From positions 310,001 to 374,000 of the forward strand of contig CAJVGD010000012.1 of assembly GCA_910890315.1 (NCBI GenBank): a stretch of 64,000 nucleotides of DNA, written 5' to 3'. The notes below the pieces were generated by a model, which ran no database searches, was not told where the DNA came from, and worked only from the letters and a program-made list of their open reading frames with translations. Shown piece after piece: positions 27,801-38,126 of the stretch. Within the stretch, counting starts at the first letter, position 1; each line of letters opens with the position of its first letter. Source of the stretch: Serendipita indica DSM 11827. Lineage: Eukaryota > Basidiomycota > Agaricomycetes > Sebacinales > Serendipitaceae. The translations under genes and the position numbers were made by a program.

Positions 27801-28161
27801 GACGGATTGGTGAGATAAGCTGATGGAGTAACATTTTAATGAACATTAGAAGTGCCGAGAAGGATAAGAGTCAGCAAGCGTTTTCGCCACACGGGGGTAA
27901 TCAGATGAAAAGATGAGACAGCCCAGGACGAGGAGTGGTGGCAAAAGCGAGGAGAGATAAAATCACAGATAAATAGGAATCCGAAGACGCACCTAGTATG
28001 AGAATCACTATCAGGCAGACGAGACCGAAAAACACGGTCCTGCCAGAGACAAAGGCGCGTGGGTCTGGGAGGTGCGCTACCGACGAGATGTTGGGGAAAG
28101 ACGGTAGATATGATGAATCCCGGGCGAATAGTGCAGTAAGACCAGCCGAGAGTAGACCCAT
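24889..28161 (-). CDS. Uncharacterised membrane-anchored coiled-coil protein
   Basis: I do not recognise the family. The first exon codes MGLLSAGLTALFARDSSY and a hydrophobic helix (TVFFGLVCLIVILIL), then splices over a 173-nt intron (27820-27992) to AYLTNPSEASFRTFLTEQ. A folded-looking region follows with GTWYIGAFGRWWVGGDLEFL and the phrase NTGNVAPGQGTQGDLKSGHY. A 60-70 nt intron at about 27180 leads to a long final exon: a Ser/Thr-rich linker, a coiled coil of about 170 residues (VTKIIQEIAKSQAAVQEL through EKKRQQYQKQQEAALVLAL), then 500 residues of Ser/Pro-rich sequence ending GGEGIARQTTR. One membrane pass near the N-terminus with a large soluble tail is the simplest topology. The length is about 1,030 residues. 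Confidence 0.78.
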
Positions 28162-28660
28162 GGCGAGCTTGAGCCAGTCCCTAGGGGCTCTGGGAGCCGA
28201 TGTCGGGTCACTAACGTGCGCCAGTAAAACTAATGTATTTGCGATTTGATGCGTTGGGTTGTTGCGTCTACAGAGGACAGCCTGCGCGAGCCACGGACTG
28301 TCGAGATTGCCGTCGTGCCAAAATCACTCCTGGAAATTGCAAAAATTCGCCCGAGCCAACGAACGTCTGTACAATATGTCTCCAGGTGTACTATCGTCGT
28401 CGACCGCGACGGAGCGGCGGTGTCCAACTTCAAGAGTGGTGGACGAGGTCAAGTTCGAGAAGCTGGGAAACTCGCAGTGAATTGGCTAATTTCTCCGAGG
28501 CGTCACTCGTCTCTATTACAGCTTTCTAATCGATGATTATGTATTTCATTCTTCTTCTTCTATCTCAACACGGGACACAACCTTCTCTTGTTCCCCCGGC
28601 TACAATTACAGCCTTCCAGGGGAGCCGCAAGACGGGCACGAGGCACCGCTGTTTGTATTC
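28162..28660. other. Intergenic region without a supported gene
   Basis: About 500 nt between the start of the orphan membrane protein and the stop of the F-box-like gene. Overlapping frames of 70-100 codons occur on both strands. None starts and ends cleanly or shows a known domain. The promoter of the orphan gene must lie here. Confidence 0.4.
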
Positions 28661-30037
28661 TCAAAACACTTGATATCCTCGGGAGGCGTCCAGGCAGTAG
28701 CTGACCATATAGTCCCAATCCTTCTCGCGAAGGAAGAGCCATGGGCCGAGTCGCACGGATTGAAGGGTGGGGTTGCCCCTCCCTAGTGTGACTATTGCTT
28801 CTTGAATGTCTTTGGAAGGCGTCTGATCCTCAAACAAATCGCCACTTGGCGCATCGATGAAAACGAGTGAACGGAGTTTAGGACATTGTTGGAAACAAGG
28901 GATAGCTTCCTATCGAACGGAGTTAGAGATGTCGATACTAATCACCGTGGGAGCTCACCACGAGACCCTCTTCATCCAAGGTCTGGAAAACAGAGCCGAA
29001 CCAAGTCACGACAGTTGACCTCGGCGGATAAACGGCTATAGTTTCGACATTGGTCAGCTGCTTTGATATGTCTAACTCGAGGTTCAGAGCAGCAAGATGA
29101 CAGTCAGCGTTCTCGTACCTGGCACATTCACGTCATGGACGGGCGTCTTAATGACAAAAGAGACGAGTGTCTCTCGGGAATGGGAGAGCTGCTGTAGGAA
29201 AGCGTTGCATCCAAAGTAGGTCTGCCCATCCAGACAGGAGAACGTCTCTAAACCTCGGCAGTATGGGAGGAACCATGCCGAGTTAGAGCTGACATACAAA
29301 CTTTGCAGAGTCAACTCCAAATTTGCGATTTGCGGGAGAGTAAAAGCTTCGACTGCATCATCGCCATCCTCCCTCAGGCGTTTCGACCCGAAGAGACGTC
29401 TGAGCCATAACCTCAATTGGTGCAGCTTTCGACGCCTTCTCCGCTGAGTAGGCGTATTCAAGGGAACCGGCTCCACGACGAGGTCCGGTGCGAGGACGTG
29501 CTTCAAGTGCTCTGGCATGAGAGGTGGTAGATCCAAAACAATGGCTTTGAGCTCCGGTAAAGAAGACAAGAATACCGAAACAACTTTCCAAATCTCATGC
29601 CTTTCTTCTTCGCGGTGCGGAAGTGGAATTGCACACGCCTGCAGTTTAAAGGCCCTGGACAGCTGGTCAGATGTGCTGCATGGAGCCAGGAAAACATACT
29701 TGATATTGGCAATAAGTTGTGGGTGGTGTAACATTTGAATCATGCGTTTGCAGGCTTTCGGCCAGCATGTCGGTCCACTAGCTCGCCAGTAGTAACCAAA
29801 CGCAATACGACTAAAGAGCAGCGGCCTGGACCAAGCTCTAATTCTTCTATTGACTGAGCAAAAAGAGACTAGCCCCTTTGCTCTGTCTCGCATTTCTTCG
29901 TCGCGGACAAGTTTTCTTGCGTTCCTTGATTCGTCCGGTCGTTGCCAATGTTCAAGGAGTGAACAATCAAGCAGATTGTAGATGATATGCGCAATATCCA
30001 AAGGCATACCGCCCAGCGTCGTGGAAAGGTGCGCCAT
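28661..30037 (-). CDS. F-box-like protein
   Basis: Basidiomycetes carry many F-box-like proteins of unknown target that may act as SCF ubiquitin ligase adaptors. The first ATG in the frame is at 30037 (MAHLSTTLGGMPLDIAHI). The N-terminus resembles an F-box with an inserted charged stretch: MPLDIAHIIYNLLD, then after about 35 residues LVSFCSVNRRIRAWSRPLLF. The remainder has leucine-spaced segments typical of these proteins (ELKAIVLDLPPL, ANLELTLQSLYVSS, TLQSVRLGPWLFL) and a short basic patch. Two introns near 28930-29110 join the C-terminal part, which ends DASRGYQVF. No substrate or partner can be read from the sequence. The divergent neighbour GPN1 starts 151 nt away. Confidence 0.65.
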
Positions 30038-30188
30038 GGGAGCGGTCAAGTTTTACTTGACAAGCGCCTGGTTGCATCCAAGGTCGCATCTGGTGGACAT
30101 CTGGTAATCCAAAGCATTTGGTAGAGATTATTCCAACGCTTGATGGAATAGCCATCGTGGTGGTGATCAACTTTCAGACGCTACCATC

Positions 30189-31628
30189 ATGACCGAACCC
30201 CAGCAGACAGAGGGGCGCAAGCCCAGTGTTATTATCACGATTGGAATGGCAGGCTCTGGTAAAACTACATTCGTCCAACGGATCAACTCTTATCTGCATG
30301 CCGCAAAAAAGCCACCGTACATCGTGAATCTGGATCCTGCAGTCTCACATTTGCCCTTTGAGGCGAATATCGACATTCGTGATACTGTAGATTATGCTCA
30401 GGTCATGAAACAGTGCAAACCCCTTTTATTCCTTGCAAAATCTGTCATCTTAACTGACACACGTTAGGTACAAGCTAGGCCCAAACGGTGGTATCCTGAC
30501 AGCTCTTAATCTGTTTACTACAAAGTTTGAGCAAGTTTTATCACTGTTGGAAAAGAGATCTTCCACTGTGGAGTAAGCATGCTTTGCTCAAACGTGAGCA
30601 GTCTGTCATGCAAGACCAGGAACATCATCCTCGATACACCCGGTCAGATTGAAATCTTTACATGGTCTGCATCTGGCGCCATCATCACAGACGCGGTGGC
30701 CTCTTCGTTCCCGACGGTAGTGGCGTATATCATCGACACGCCTCGAACTGCTGCTCCAGCTACGTTCATGAGCAACATGCTTTACGCTTGCAGGTGCGAG
30801 AAATGATTGCCTCTTTTGAGATATTGACGTTAGCTCGTAGTATCCTCTATAAAACCCGGCTCCCGTTCGTTCTCGTCTTCAATAAGACCGACGTGCAATC
30901 ACATGACTTTGCGCTTGAATGGATGGAAGACTTCGAGGCGTTTCAAGCCGCATTGGCAGAGCGAGAGCGGGATGCAGATGGCGAACAGACCTTTATGTCC
31001 AGTCTTATGAATAGCATGAGCTTGGTCCTTGACGAGTTTTATAAAGGCCTAAAGGTATGATAAATATTCTAATATTCATTTTATCTAATTTACTTTAGGC
31101 GGTTGGTGTGTCTGCTGTTACTGGGGCTGGAATTTCAGACTTTTTCAAAGCCGTCGAGGAAGCACGAAAGGAATACGAAGAGTGGGCCACCCACAATCAT
31201 ATCGGGAAGAAGCTTACCAGACTTTTAGGGATTATGTTCCGGAAATGAAGAGAATGATGGCGGAGCGAGTGAGTCTCCAAGCTGATGGAGGTAGAGGGTC
31301 CTAACATGTCCTAGGAGAAGACGCTGGAAACCTTCAAGAAGGAATCACTCAATGCAGCAATGAAGGACCTATCTGTTGACAGCGCTAGGCCCTGGTCAGG
31401 ACCAGGTCCTGATCCTCGCACAGACAAGTTCGCGGAAGACGAGGCCGAAGAAGAGGAAAACATTGACGCAGATGATGGAGAAGAGACATACCTCGATCCA
31501 GGTGCGTAATAATTTCTGGTGAGCCACGAAACTGACAACCCTCAGACGAAACTGGTCGGCAATACATCGACCTGACCCGCCCTCGAAGAACTGCAGATAA
31601 CGACTTTAAATGGCCGCGGCCTACCTAG
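30189..31628 (+). CDS. NPA3: GPN-loop GTPase GPN1/Npa3
   Basis: GPN1 is an essential cytosolic GTPase needed for assembly and nuclear import of RNA polymerase II. The G1 motif is [10 protein letters not shown], followed by [22 protein letters not shown]. The first intron joins QVMKQ to [16 protein letters not shown], which contains the diagnostic Gly-Pro-Asn insertion. G3 is [16 protein letters not shown] and G4 is VFNKTD. Further exons carry [12 protein letters not shown] and [16 protein letters not shown]. The acidic C-terminal tail ([17 protein letters not shown]) and the basic end [14 protein letters not shown] are usual for GPN1. It converges on the MFS gene with 109 nt between stops. 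All the nucleotide-binding motifs I checked are intact. Confidence 0.94.
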
Positions 31629-31737
31629 TGGCAAGCTAGCTTAAAGTGCATTCGTCCGGTCGATTCCACACTTTGTATCCTTGTTGGCAAGAGTATCTTG
31701 TACACACAAACGTAATTTCGCAGAATGTCGACATAAA

Positions 31738-33870
31738 CTAAATCGTATAGTAAAATCCGACCTTGCCCTCGATGGGTTTGCCCTTGCCTGCGCGGACTTG
31801 CTTGTTACGCCAATTGAATGCAAAGGACATGATGGCGCATAGAATGATGACAAGGAGGTTTGCTCCAATAGTTACCCAGACTACAGTGTCGTCAATAACA
31901 AATTCGATCAGAGAGACAGAGGTACTCACGCCCTGGGCGATACTTTGGTGCATCCTTGGAACGGAAGACGGTGGAGGCAATGATACCACCAATTCCTCCG
32001 AATCCGATGACCAGTGCGCTCGTGAAAGCACGCTTGGTCTGCCCAACAATATTGTTCTGCATGTAGCCTGTCCAAAGTCAGTTCTTTCCTAAATTCAGGT
32101 CCGGTGTACATACCGAGGACGCTTGCGACGTTTGCGTTTGCACCGGCAAGACCAAGGAAGACTCCGGCATATCGAACGCCGTGGGACGAGTGGAACGCAG
32201 TCTAGATGAATTGAGCGTGATATTAGGCGGGAAACGGGGCTCCATACCATGCTCAGTCCGATGATACCAATCGTGGCTTGTACCATGATAATCGGGGCGC
32301 GGATAATGTACTTGTCTCCGACCCAAGCGAGACCAAAGGCGAAGAAGATGGACGTAAAGTAGGGAGGAGCGGAGAGAAGTTGTGCGTTGAGTTCAGTGTA
32401 GCCCATTCCGAGAAGAATAATTGGCAAGAAGTAGGCAAAGGCCTATAAGGAAAGTGTTAGTCATGATGAGCCTGGCCGAACAAAGTCCTCACATATGAAC
32501 AGGTAGTCGATGCACCGAAGAGAACTGCGAATCCCCAGAGCTTTGGTGTAGCGCAGTAGCTGTCAAACGGATGAGTCTCTGTAAGTAGCACCATGATTGA
32601 GCACTCACCTCAAAAACTTCTTCATAGTCCAAGGGTCGACTTCGACGTCTCCACGATCTCGCTCGAGGCGCTCGATCACAAACTTAGTCTCCTCCTCCGA
32701 CAGGAACTGGTTCTTCTCGGGGAAGTCTTGAACGACTATCAAGGTATTAGCGTTCATACATTATACGAGGGGGCTGATACTCACGGAAGAAGGCGGAGAG
32801 ACCGAGCACGATGGTCACGGCGCCTTCAATGATCTGGTACGCCGTAAGCAAAAGGGTGATGAAGAAGCAGAAATCACATACAAAAATCCACCGCCAACCG
32901 TTAAGGCCTCTCTTTCCTTTTAGTTCGCTGATGCCTCCCGCGATGGCACTGGAGAAGCCACCGATCTAACAAGAATGTCATTTCGAGTAAGGGACATGAA
33001 TGAGAGGTACGTACGACCACGGAGAGCATGTAAAAGGCAGTCATTCGCTTCTGAACCTCTCGGCGGATATACCTGATGATGGCTGTGAGATGATAATTCA
33101 CAAAATATTGGGTACGAACCAGGCGGACACGAGCCATGCAGCACAAGGGAAGAAACCGCTCTCAAGGAAACCGAGGAGCGCTCGGCAAATGACGAGTTGC
33201 CACCAGTGTTCGACAAAACCCTGGGAGGGGCCGAGTGAACCGGCCGTCAAAGTCGCGCGGGGATAGACGCACCATTCCCAGCATGACGATACCCCACGCT
33301 ACGGTGATAGTACCTAGTAGCATACGAGGCCCAACCTTGCGAACAACAATATTGGAAGGCAGCTCGAAGATGATGTATCTTTTGCAAGGTTTGAGATTTA
33401 GATAGAAAAATGCTGCGGAAAAAGGCACTCACGGGACAAAGAACATCAGGGTGACAAGGGTATATCTATTCCCGATAGTCAAGCCCAGATCCCTCGCAGC
33501 ACCTAGAGAGCAATCGACCGTCAGAGAGCGGAATAGAGACCGTCGGGTATCAGCTGACCGGCAACGTAGGCATTCGATGTGTTCGTTCGATCGATGCTAT
33601 AATTTAGGTTCGTGTGAGTGCATTTGGGCTGAAAGCATAATGAATTACGCCGTACAGGGAGATGGCGTAGAGAGCAGCCAGAATGGGAAGTACCCGCCGG
33701 TCGACATGTCGAATAGTCTTCTTGGCAAAAGTCTTGTCCCAGGATCCCCCTAGTTCTGCATCGACGGACGCGACGTGGTCGTGGTCATACTTTGGCGCCT
33801 CCGCATTCTCAAAGCGCTCGCTGGATGAACGTTTCTTCTCCAATGAGTGCGTTTCGTGTGTAGTGGCCAT
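31738..33870 (-). CDS. MFS transporter, anion:cation symporter (allantoate permease-like) family
   Basis: A 12-helix plasma-membrane transporter of the group that includes yeast Dal5 and Tna1, which take up small organic anions such as allantoate, nicotinate or other carboxylates. The start MATTHETHSLEKKRSSS gives a charged cytoplasmic N-terminus. Helix 1 is RVLPILAALYAISLYG. The loop SIDRTNTSNAYV, the segment PYIIFELPSNIVVRKVGPR, then GFVEHWW and LGFLESGFFPC are the pattern I associate with this family. Later helices include AFAYFLPIILLGMGYTELNA and GANLLVIILCAIMSFAFNWR. The protein ends EGKVGFYYTI. About ten short introns separate the helices. The substrate cannot be told from the sequence. 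Confidence 0.88.
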
Positions 33871-34488
33871 TTGGAGAGCTGTAGCCGCTGTAAGGAGATG
33901 AGTTGGGAGGAATCGGGGGCAAGCTGCGACTCACCTGAACATGCGGGTGCAGATGGCTTTTATAGCGCGTCGTCAGTCTCGTCACGACAAGTTGAGAAGC
34001 CAAGAACATGGAGAGCGAATAGACACTCCGCGCTAGTCAGGTGTGCGGACTCCCCCTTGTCGGCTGCAGTTGAGACCCCGCAATCTGTGTTGAATCGGAT
34101 GCAGTTCAAAGGTCTGAGATCAGTACTAAATACTCCCTGTGCGGGGTTCCCCGTCAATCGCCTTGGCTTCGGGTTCTCTATACCCGGCCCATGGACGGGA
34201 TCTATCTTTTTGCCGATGGTAGGGTATTTAAATGAAAGGTACGATGAAACTCGGGGGAAAAGGTGTCCGTCTGCCACCACGCCCGGTTACTCCTTTCCCG
34301 TAATGCCGTAGGATTTTCAGCCGACGAATGGGTAACGAGTTATTGGTTCTACATTATTTTTCAGTTTTTTTTGATACAATCGTCGTTGTCCTCGTCGTCG
34401 TCGCTAGCGATGAGGGTGCGCCCTGCTGCCAGCGCTGAGCTTCAGTTTGGGGAGTGCCAAACTTGAGACTTGACCGCAACACCATTCT
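33871..34488. other. Intergenic region between divergent MFS and LRR genes
   Basis: About 620 nt shared by two divergent promoters, the longest such region here apart from those near the amylase and PBS2 genes. A 106-codon minus-strand frame at 33960-34280 lacks any recognisable domain and I do not accept it as a gene. Regulated expression of the transporter would fit a longer promoter, but no motif is clear. Confidence 0.4.
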
Positions 34489-36639
34489 ATGCAGCGTGAA
34501 CCGGGAGATGATTATGTGCGACGGATTGCAGAATTTATAAGAAATAACTCGCAAGCTCTCGCCAATGCTGTCCCAGCGCGTCGCAATAACCAGAATGCGA
34601 GCTTGTTTGGCTGGATGAGCAAGCCAGAGAGCCCAATGGTCTACACGACAGACCTACATCACATATTCTACCTCCTCATGCGCTTCGAGGACCTCGGAAT
34701 CGATGTCGGGCCGCTAGACGTCCGTCTGCCAGCCGAAAGCATCTCGAGGCCGCTCAGTTATGTCTCGTTGCTCGTCGCTGCAAAGGACAGATCAGATTCT
34801 GCGTCTATATTCTCCTTCAAGAGCATCTCCGGAGTCTCGAAAATGAGTCTTGGTGCAGGCTGGTGGCCACGCGCCGAGCTTCCAAGCCTCGATGCAGAAC
34901 TCAAGTCCATTTACAGCGCATTCACAAAGCTCCCGGCGCTCTCCATCCACCAGAGCTCTCTCAACGTCATCTCCGAGCTTGCAGACGATCCCCCGGTCGA
35001 CTACGTCGTCCCGCTTTACGCCTTTAAAAATATTCAGACGCTTGAATGTGTCGATATTGACCCACGGCTCATCATGGGATGGGATCGTCTAGCGGAAAGT
35101 CTCAGGAGTTTGACTCTCCGCAAGAGCGGGGTGGAGGACATGACAGAGGTATTCGTCGACGCAGTCCTGGAGGACGAAGCGCGAAGAAATGGACAGGAGG
35201 TCAAACCGAAGCGACGGAAGCTTATCCACAAGTCTGTGGACTCCCGGCGTCCGTCATGGAAGGGACCACCTCCGACCTCGCCTCCGATCCGGGAAGAAGA
35301 CGAAGAGGATTCCGTACCTTCCGGTGCTGTATCCCCGATGCTACAACCGCAACTTTCCCGGCTAAAATGGGCGTTCCTGAAGCACCTTTGTCTGGCCGAC
35401 AACGCGCTCACCTTTTTCCCTACCAATATCATCCCTCATCTTCTCTCCGTCACATATCTAGATCTCTCATCCAATCTCCTCGTCTCTGTTCCGTCTGGGC
35501 TAAACCAGATGTTCAATCTTGTCGCCCTCAACCTATCCGACAACATGATCGAGTCGGTGCTTGGCATTTACACCATGCTGGGACAAGTCCTCACCCTCAA
35601 CCTTTCCCGAAATCGTATCGACTCGCTCTGTGGGCTCGAACGTTTGGTTGCGCTGGAGAGAGTGGACGTGCGGCGGAACGATGTAATAGATATTGGAGAG
35701 GTTGGACGTCTGGCGACACTCCCCAATCTCCAGGGCGTATGGGTTGAGGGTAATCCATTCGTTGAGAGCAACCCTGATTATCGCATCACCTGTTTCAACA
35801 TGTTCCTCAAAGAGGGCAAAAGCATCAGCCTTGATGGGAGCCCACCGACATTCATGGAACGACGTAGTCTCATTATTCCCTCACATCATGGTCCAACTAC
35901 CCCACCAGGCGTACGCTCGCCAGAGCTCGCCCCGAGCCCCCCGGTAGTGGCGGTCGGAAGTCCACAGCGTAGTCCTGCCGTCGTTGCAGATTCCAAAGTT
36001 GCAGAACCCACCAAGGAAACTACAGTGGTCCATACAGCCTCTAAACGGAAACGACCAACCAAGCGGGTTGTCGACATTGACGGGGCCATGGATGTCGACG
36101 AGGAACCGTCAACTCCACGACGTGTACATCGACGAGGGGCATCCGAGAATACGTCTGCGGAGACAACCAAGTCTCCGCCTAAGGAGAGTACGGCAGAGGC
36201 TGTCGCGGTATCTCCTCGTAGACCTTCACACGCACGGGGGGCAACAATGCACGAGGCAGGACAATCACCCAACACTCGATCGCTTCGTGTTCGGAGTCCG
36301 ACGATGAATTATGCGACGATCTCGGGTAACGGGACAGTTTCAAAGCGTCGCTCGAAGCTCTCCCCTGCAATGTTCTCCCCCACTGCAGAAGAGTCGACAG
36401 ACGCGAGTGATGTCGTTGATCTTTCAACATCTCCTACCGCAAAGAATGGTGGCGCAGACGCGTTCCGAGCTGAGATTGAAGCATTGCGAGCAAGTGCACC
36501 TGATAATTGGCTCAAGGTGCTCAGCCAGAAGAATTTTGGTGGAGATAGTAGTGGAGGATCACGTGTCGGAAGTCCAGGTGTTGATGAGGAAGGGCATGGT
36601 CGAAGACGACGGCACCTGCGAGGTGTGACAGAGTACTGA
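34489..36639 (+). CDS. Leucine-rich repeat protein, intronless, possibly STK11IP-like
   Basis: A single open frame of 716 residues without introns, unusual among its neighbours. The N-terminal 200 residues (GDDYVRRIAEFIRNNSQAL, TLECVDIDPRLIMGWDRLAE) recall the N-terminus of LKB1/STK11-interacting proteins. Leucine-rich repeats of the SDS22 type span about residues 300-430: HLCLADNALTFFPTNII, YLDLSSNLLVSVPSGL, ALNLSDNMIESVLGIYTML, TLNLSRNRIDSLCGLERL, RVDVRRNDVIDIGEV, then a cap GVWVEGNPFVESNPDYR. The last 250 residues are Ser/Pro/Thr-rich and basic with many SP/TP sites, so likely disordered and phosphorylated. The repeats point to protein-protein binding. The STK11IP link is an impression and not proven. 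Confidence 0.82.
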   Translation: MQREPGDDYVRRIAEFIRNNSQALANAVPARRNNQNASLFGWMSKPESPMVYTTDLHHIFYLLMRFEDLGIDVGPLDVRLPAESISRPLSYVSLLVAAKDRSDSASIFSFKSISGVSKMSLGAGWWPRAELPSLDAELKSIYSAFTKLPALSIHQSSLNVISELADDPPVDYVVPLYAFKNIQTLECVDIDPRLIMGWDRLAESLRSLTLRKSGVEDMTEVFVDAVLEDEARRNGQEVKPKRRKLIHKSVDSRRPSWKGPPPTSPPIREEDEEDSVPSGAVSPMLQPQLSRLKWAFLKHLCLADNALTFFPTNIIPHLLSVTYLDLSSNLLVSVPSGLNQMFNLVALNLSDNMIESVLGIYTMLGQVLTLNLSRNRIDSLCGLERLVALERVDVRRNDVIDIGEVGRLATLPNLQGVWVEGNPFVESNPDYRITCFNMFLKEGKSISLDGSPPTFMERRSLIIPSHHGPTTPPGVRSPELAPSPPVVAVGSPQRSPAVVADSKVAEPTKETTVVHTASKRKRPTKRVVDIDGAMDVDEEPSTPRRVHRRGASENTSAETTKSPPKESTAEAVAVSPRRPSHARGATMHEAGQSPNTRSLRVRSPTMNYATISGNGTVSKRRSKLSPAMFSPTAEESTDASDVVDLSTSPTAKNGGADAFRAEIEALRASAPDNWLKVLSQKNFGGDSSGGSRVGSPGVDEEGHGRRRRHLRGVTEY

Positions 36640-36789
36640 TCTCGGATAATACTATGGAGGATATTATTCCCGTTGTTTTTCTGTCTCATTTATATTGTGC
36701 TTTGGGTTTCTGGTGCTCCTCGCGTAGCTCTCTCATCTAATACGATCGCGCAATTCTGACTTTTGACAAACTTGAACCTTGCGACGATC

Positions 36790-38092
36790 ATGCTCCGGCC
36801 TATCCCCCTTTTAAGACGTGGATTTACAACTCATTCTGTCAAGGGTTTCACAGGAGCAGTCGGAAGCACGCCCTTGGTTCGTGGCTCACGAGATGTTACC
36901 GGCTAGACTAACGCAGTCGGCGTGTTTAGATCAGACTCAAGGGTCTTTCGGAACGAACTGGGTGCGATATACTCGGAAAAGCAGAGTTTCAGAATCCTGG
37001 TGGAAGCGTAAAGGATCGAGCAGCACTCGGTCTCGTGGAACATGCGGAAAGGCAAGGACTGTAAGCTTTTGATCCCGTCTTTCCCTGCAATCTATGAATG
37101 AATATGTACAGACTGAAGCCCGGAGGAACTGTTGTCGAAGGAACCGCTGGAAACACTGGAATTGGCCTGGCTCACGTGTGTCGAGCAAAGGGATATAAAT
37201 GCGTAATCTACATGCCAAACACACAGGTATGCCCGGGTGTCTGTAGTATTTATTTCCTAATCACTCTCCAGTCTCAAGAAAAGATCGACCTGCTTCGAAT
37301 GTTGGGAGCAGACGTGCGACCAGTCCCCGCGGTGGCCTACGAGAACCCAAAGAACTATAATCATCAGGCCAAAGAGTATGCTGAAGCGACCCCAAACGCA
37401 ATCTGGACCAACCAGTTTGATAACACTGCCAATGCAGAGTTCCACTTCAAGACGACTGGTCCAGAGATCTGGACGCAGACTGGGCACAAAATTGATGCGT
37501 TTACGTGCTCTACGGGGACAGGCGGAACTTTGGCAGGTGTTGCCAGATATCTGCGAGAGGTTAGTAATGGCAAGGTCAAGAGCTACCTCGCAGATCCACC
37601 CGGAAGTGTCCTATACAGCTACATCACGAGTGGTGGAAAGCTGACCGAAAGGTCTGGAAGTAGTATCACCGAAGGTGATTCGTTGCCTATCTCGAGACTT
37701 CACGCTGACGCTTTCCAGGCATTGGTCAAGGTCGCATCACCGACAACCTGGGCACGGAGATCAAACACTTAGCTGGAGCACTACAGATCCCTGACGAAAA
37801 GAGCATCAAGATGGTGTACGAGATGCTGGATACTGAAGGCATCTACATTGGCGCGAGCTCTGCCCTAAACGTGGTTGCAGCAGAAGAGCTAGCTAAACAG
37901 CTTGGCCCAGGTGTGTACTATCCCTGACACAGAGGTCCCTCTTACGCGATCACAGGTAAAACGATTGTCACCATTCTTTGCGACGGTGCATATCGCTATC
38001 AGAGCCGGCTATTCTCGCGACAATGGCTTGCGAGCAAGGGGTTGGAAAAGGCCATCCCCGAGGACCTACAAAAGTATATCGTATTGCCGTAG
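36790..38092 (+). CDS. Cysteine synthase-like PLP enzyme (Cys12/YGR012W type, probably mitochondrial)
   Basis: A fold-type II pyridoxal phosphate enzyme resembling O-acetylserine sulfhydrylases, which make cysteine from O-acetylserine and sulfide. The first exon codes [20 protein letters not shown], rich in Arg and Ser with no acids, a likely mitochondrial presequence, then TGAVGSTPL. Splicing gives [18 protein letters not shown] and the PLP lysine motif [12 protein letters not shown] second join gives [20 protein letters not shown], and later [15 protein letters not shown] contacts the cofactor phosphate. The C-terminal part includes [14 protein letters not shown] and [14 protein letters not shown]. 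The insertion [18 protein letters not shown] and the overall form fit the second, Cys12/YGR012W-like class rather than the main cytosolic enzyme. Yeasts show this class is not always a major cysteine source. Confidence 0.88.
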
Positions 38093-38126
38093 TAGATCCA
38101 AAGTCACGCTAAATAGTTTATTGAAA

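Noticed and set aside
28661-30049. Start of the F-box-like protein at 30049
   Set aside because: The codon there is TTG; the first ATG in frame is at 30037.
33960-34280. 106-codon minus frame in the MFS/LRR spacer
   Set aside because: No domain, no plausible splice partners, and it sits where two promoters are expected.
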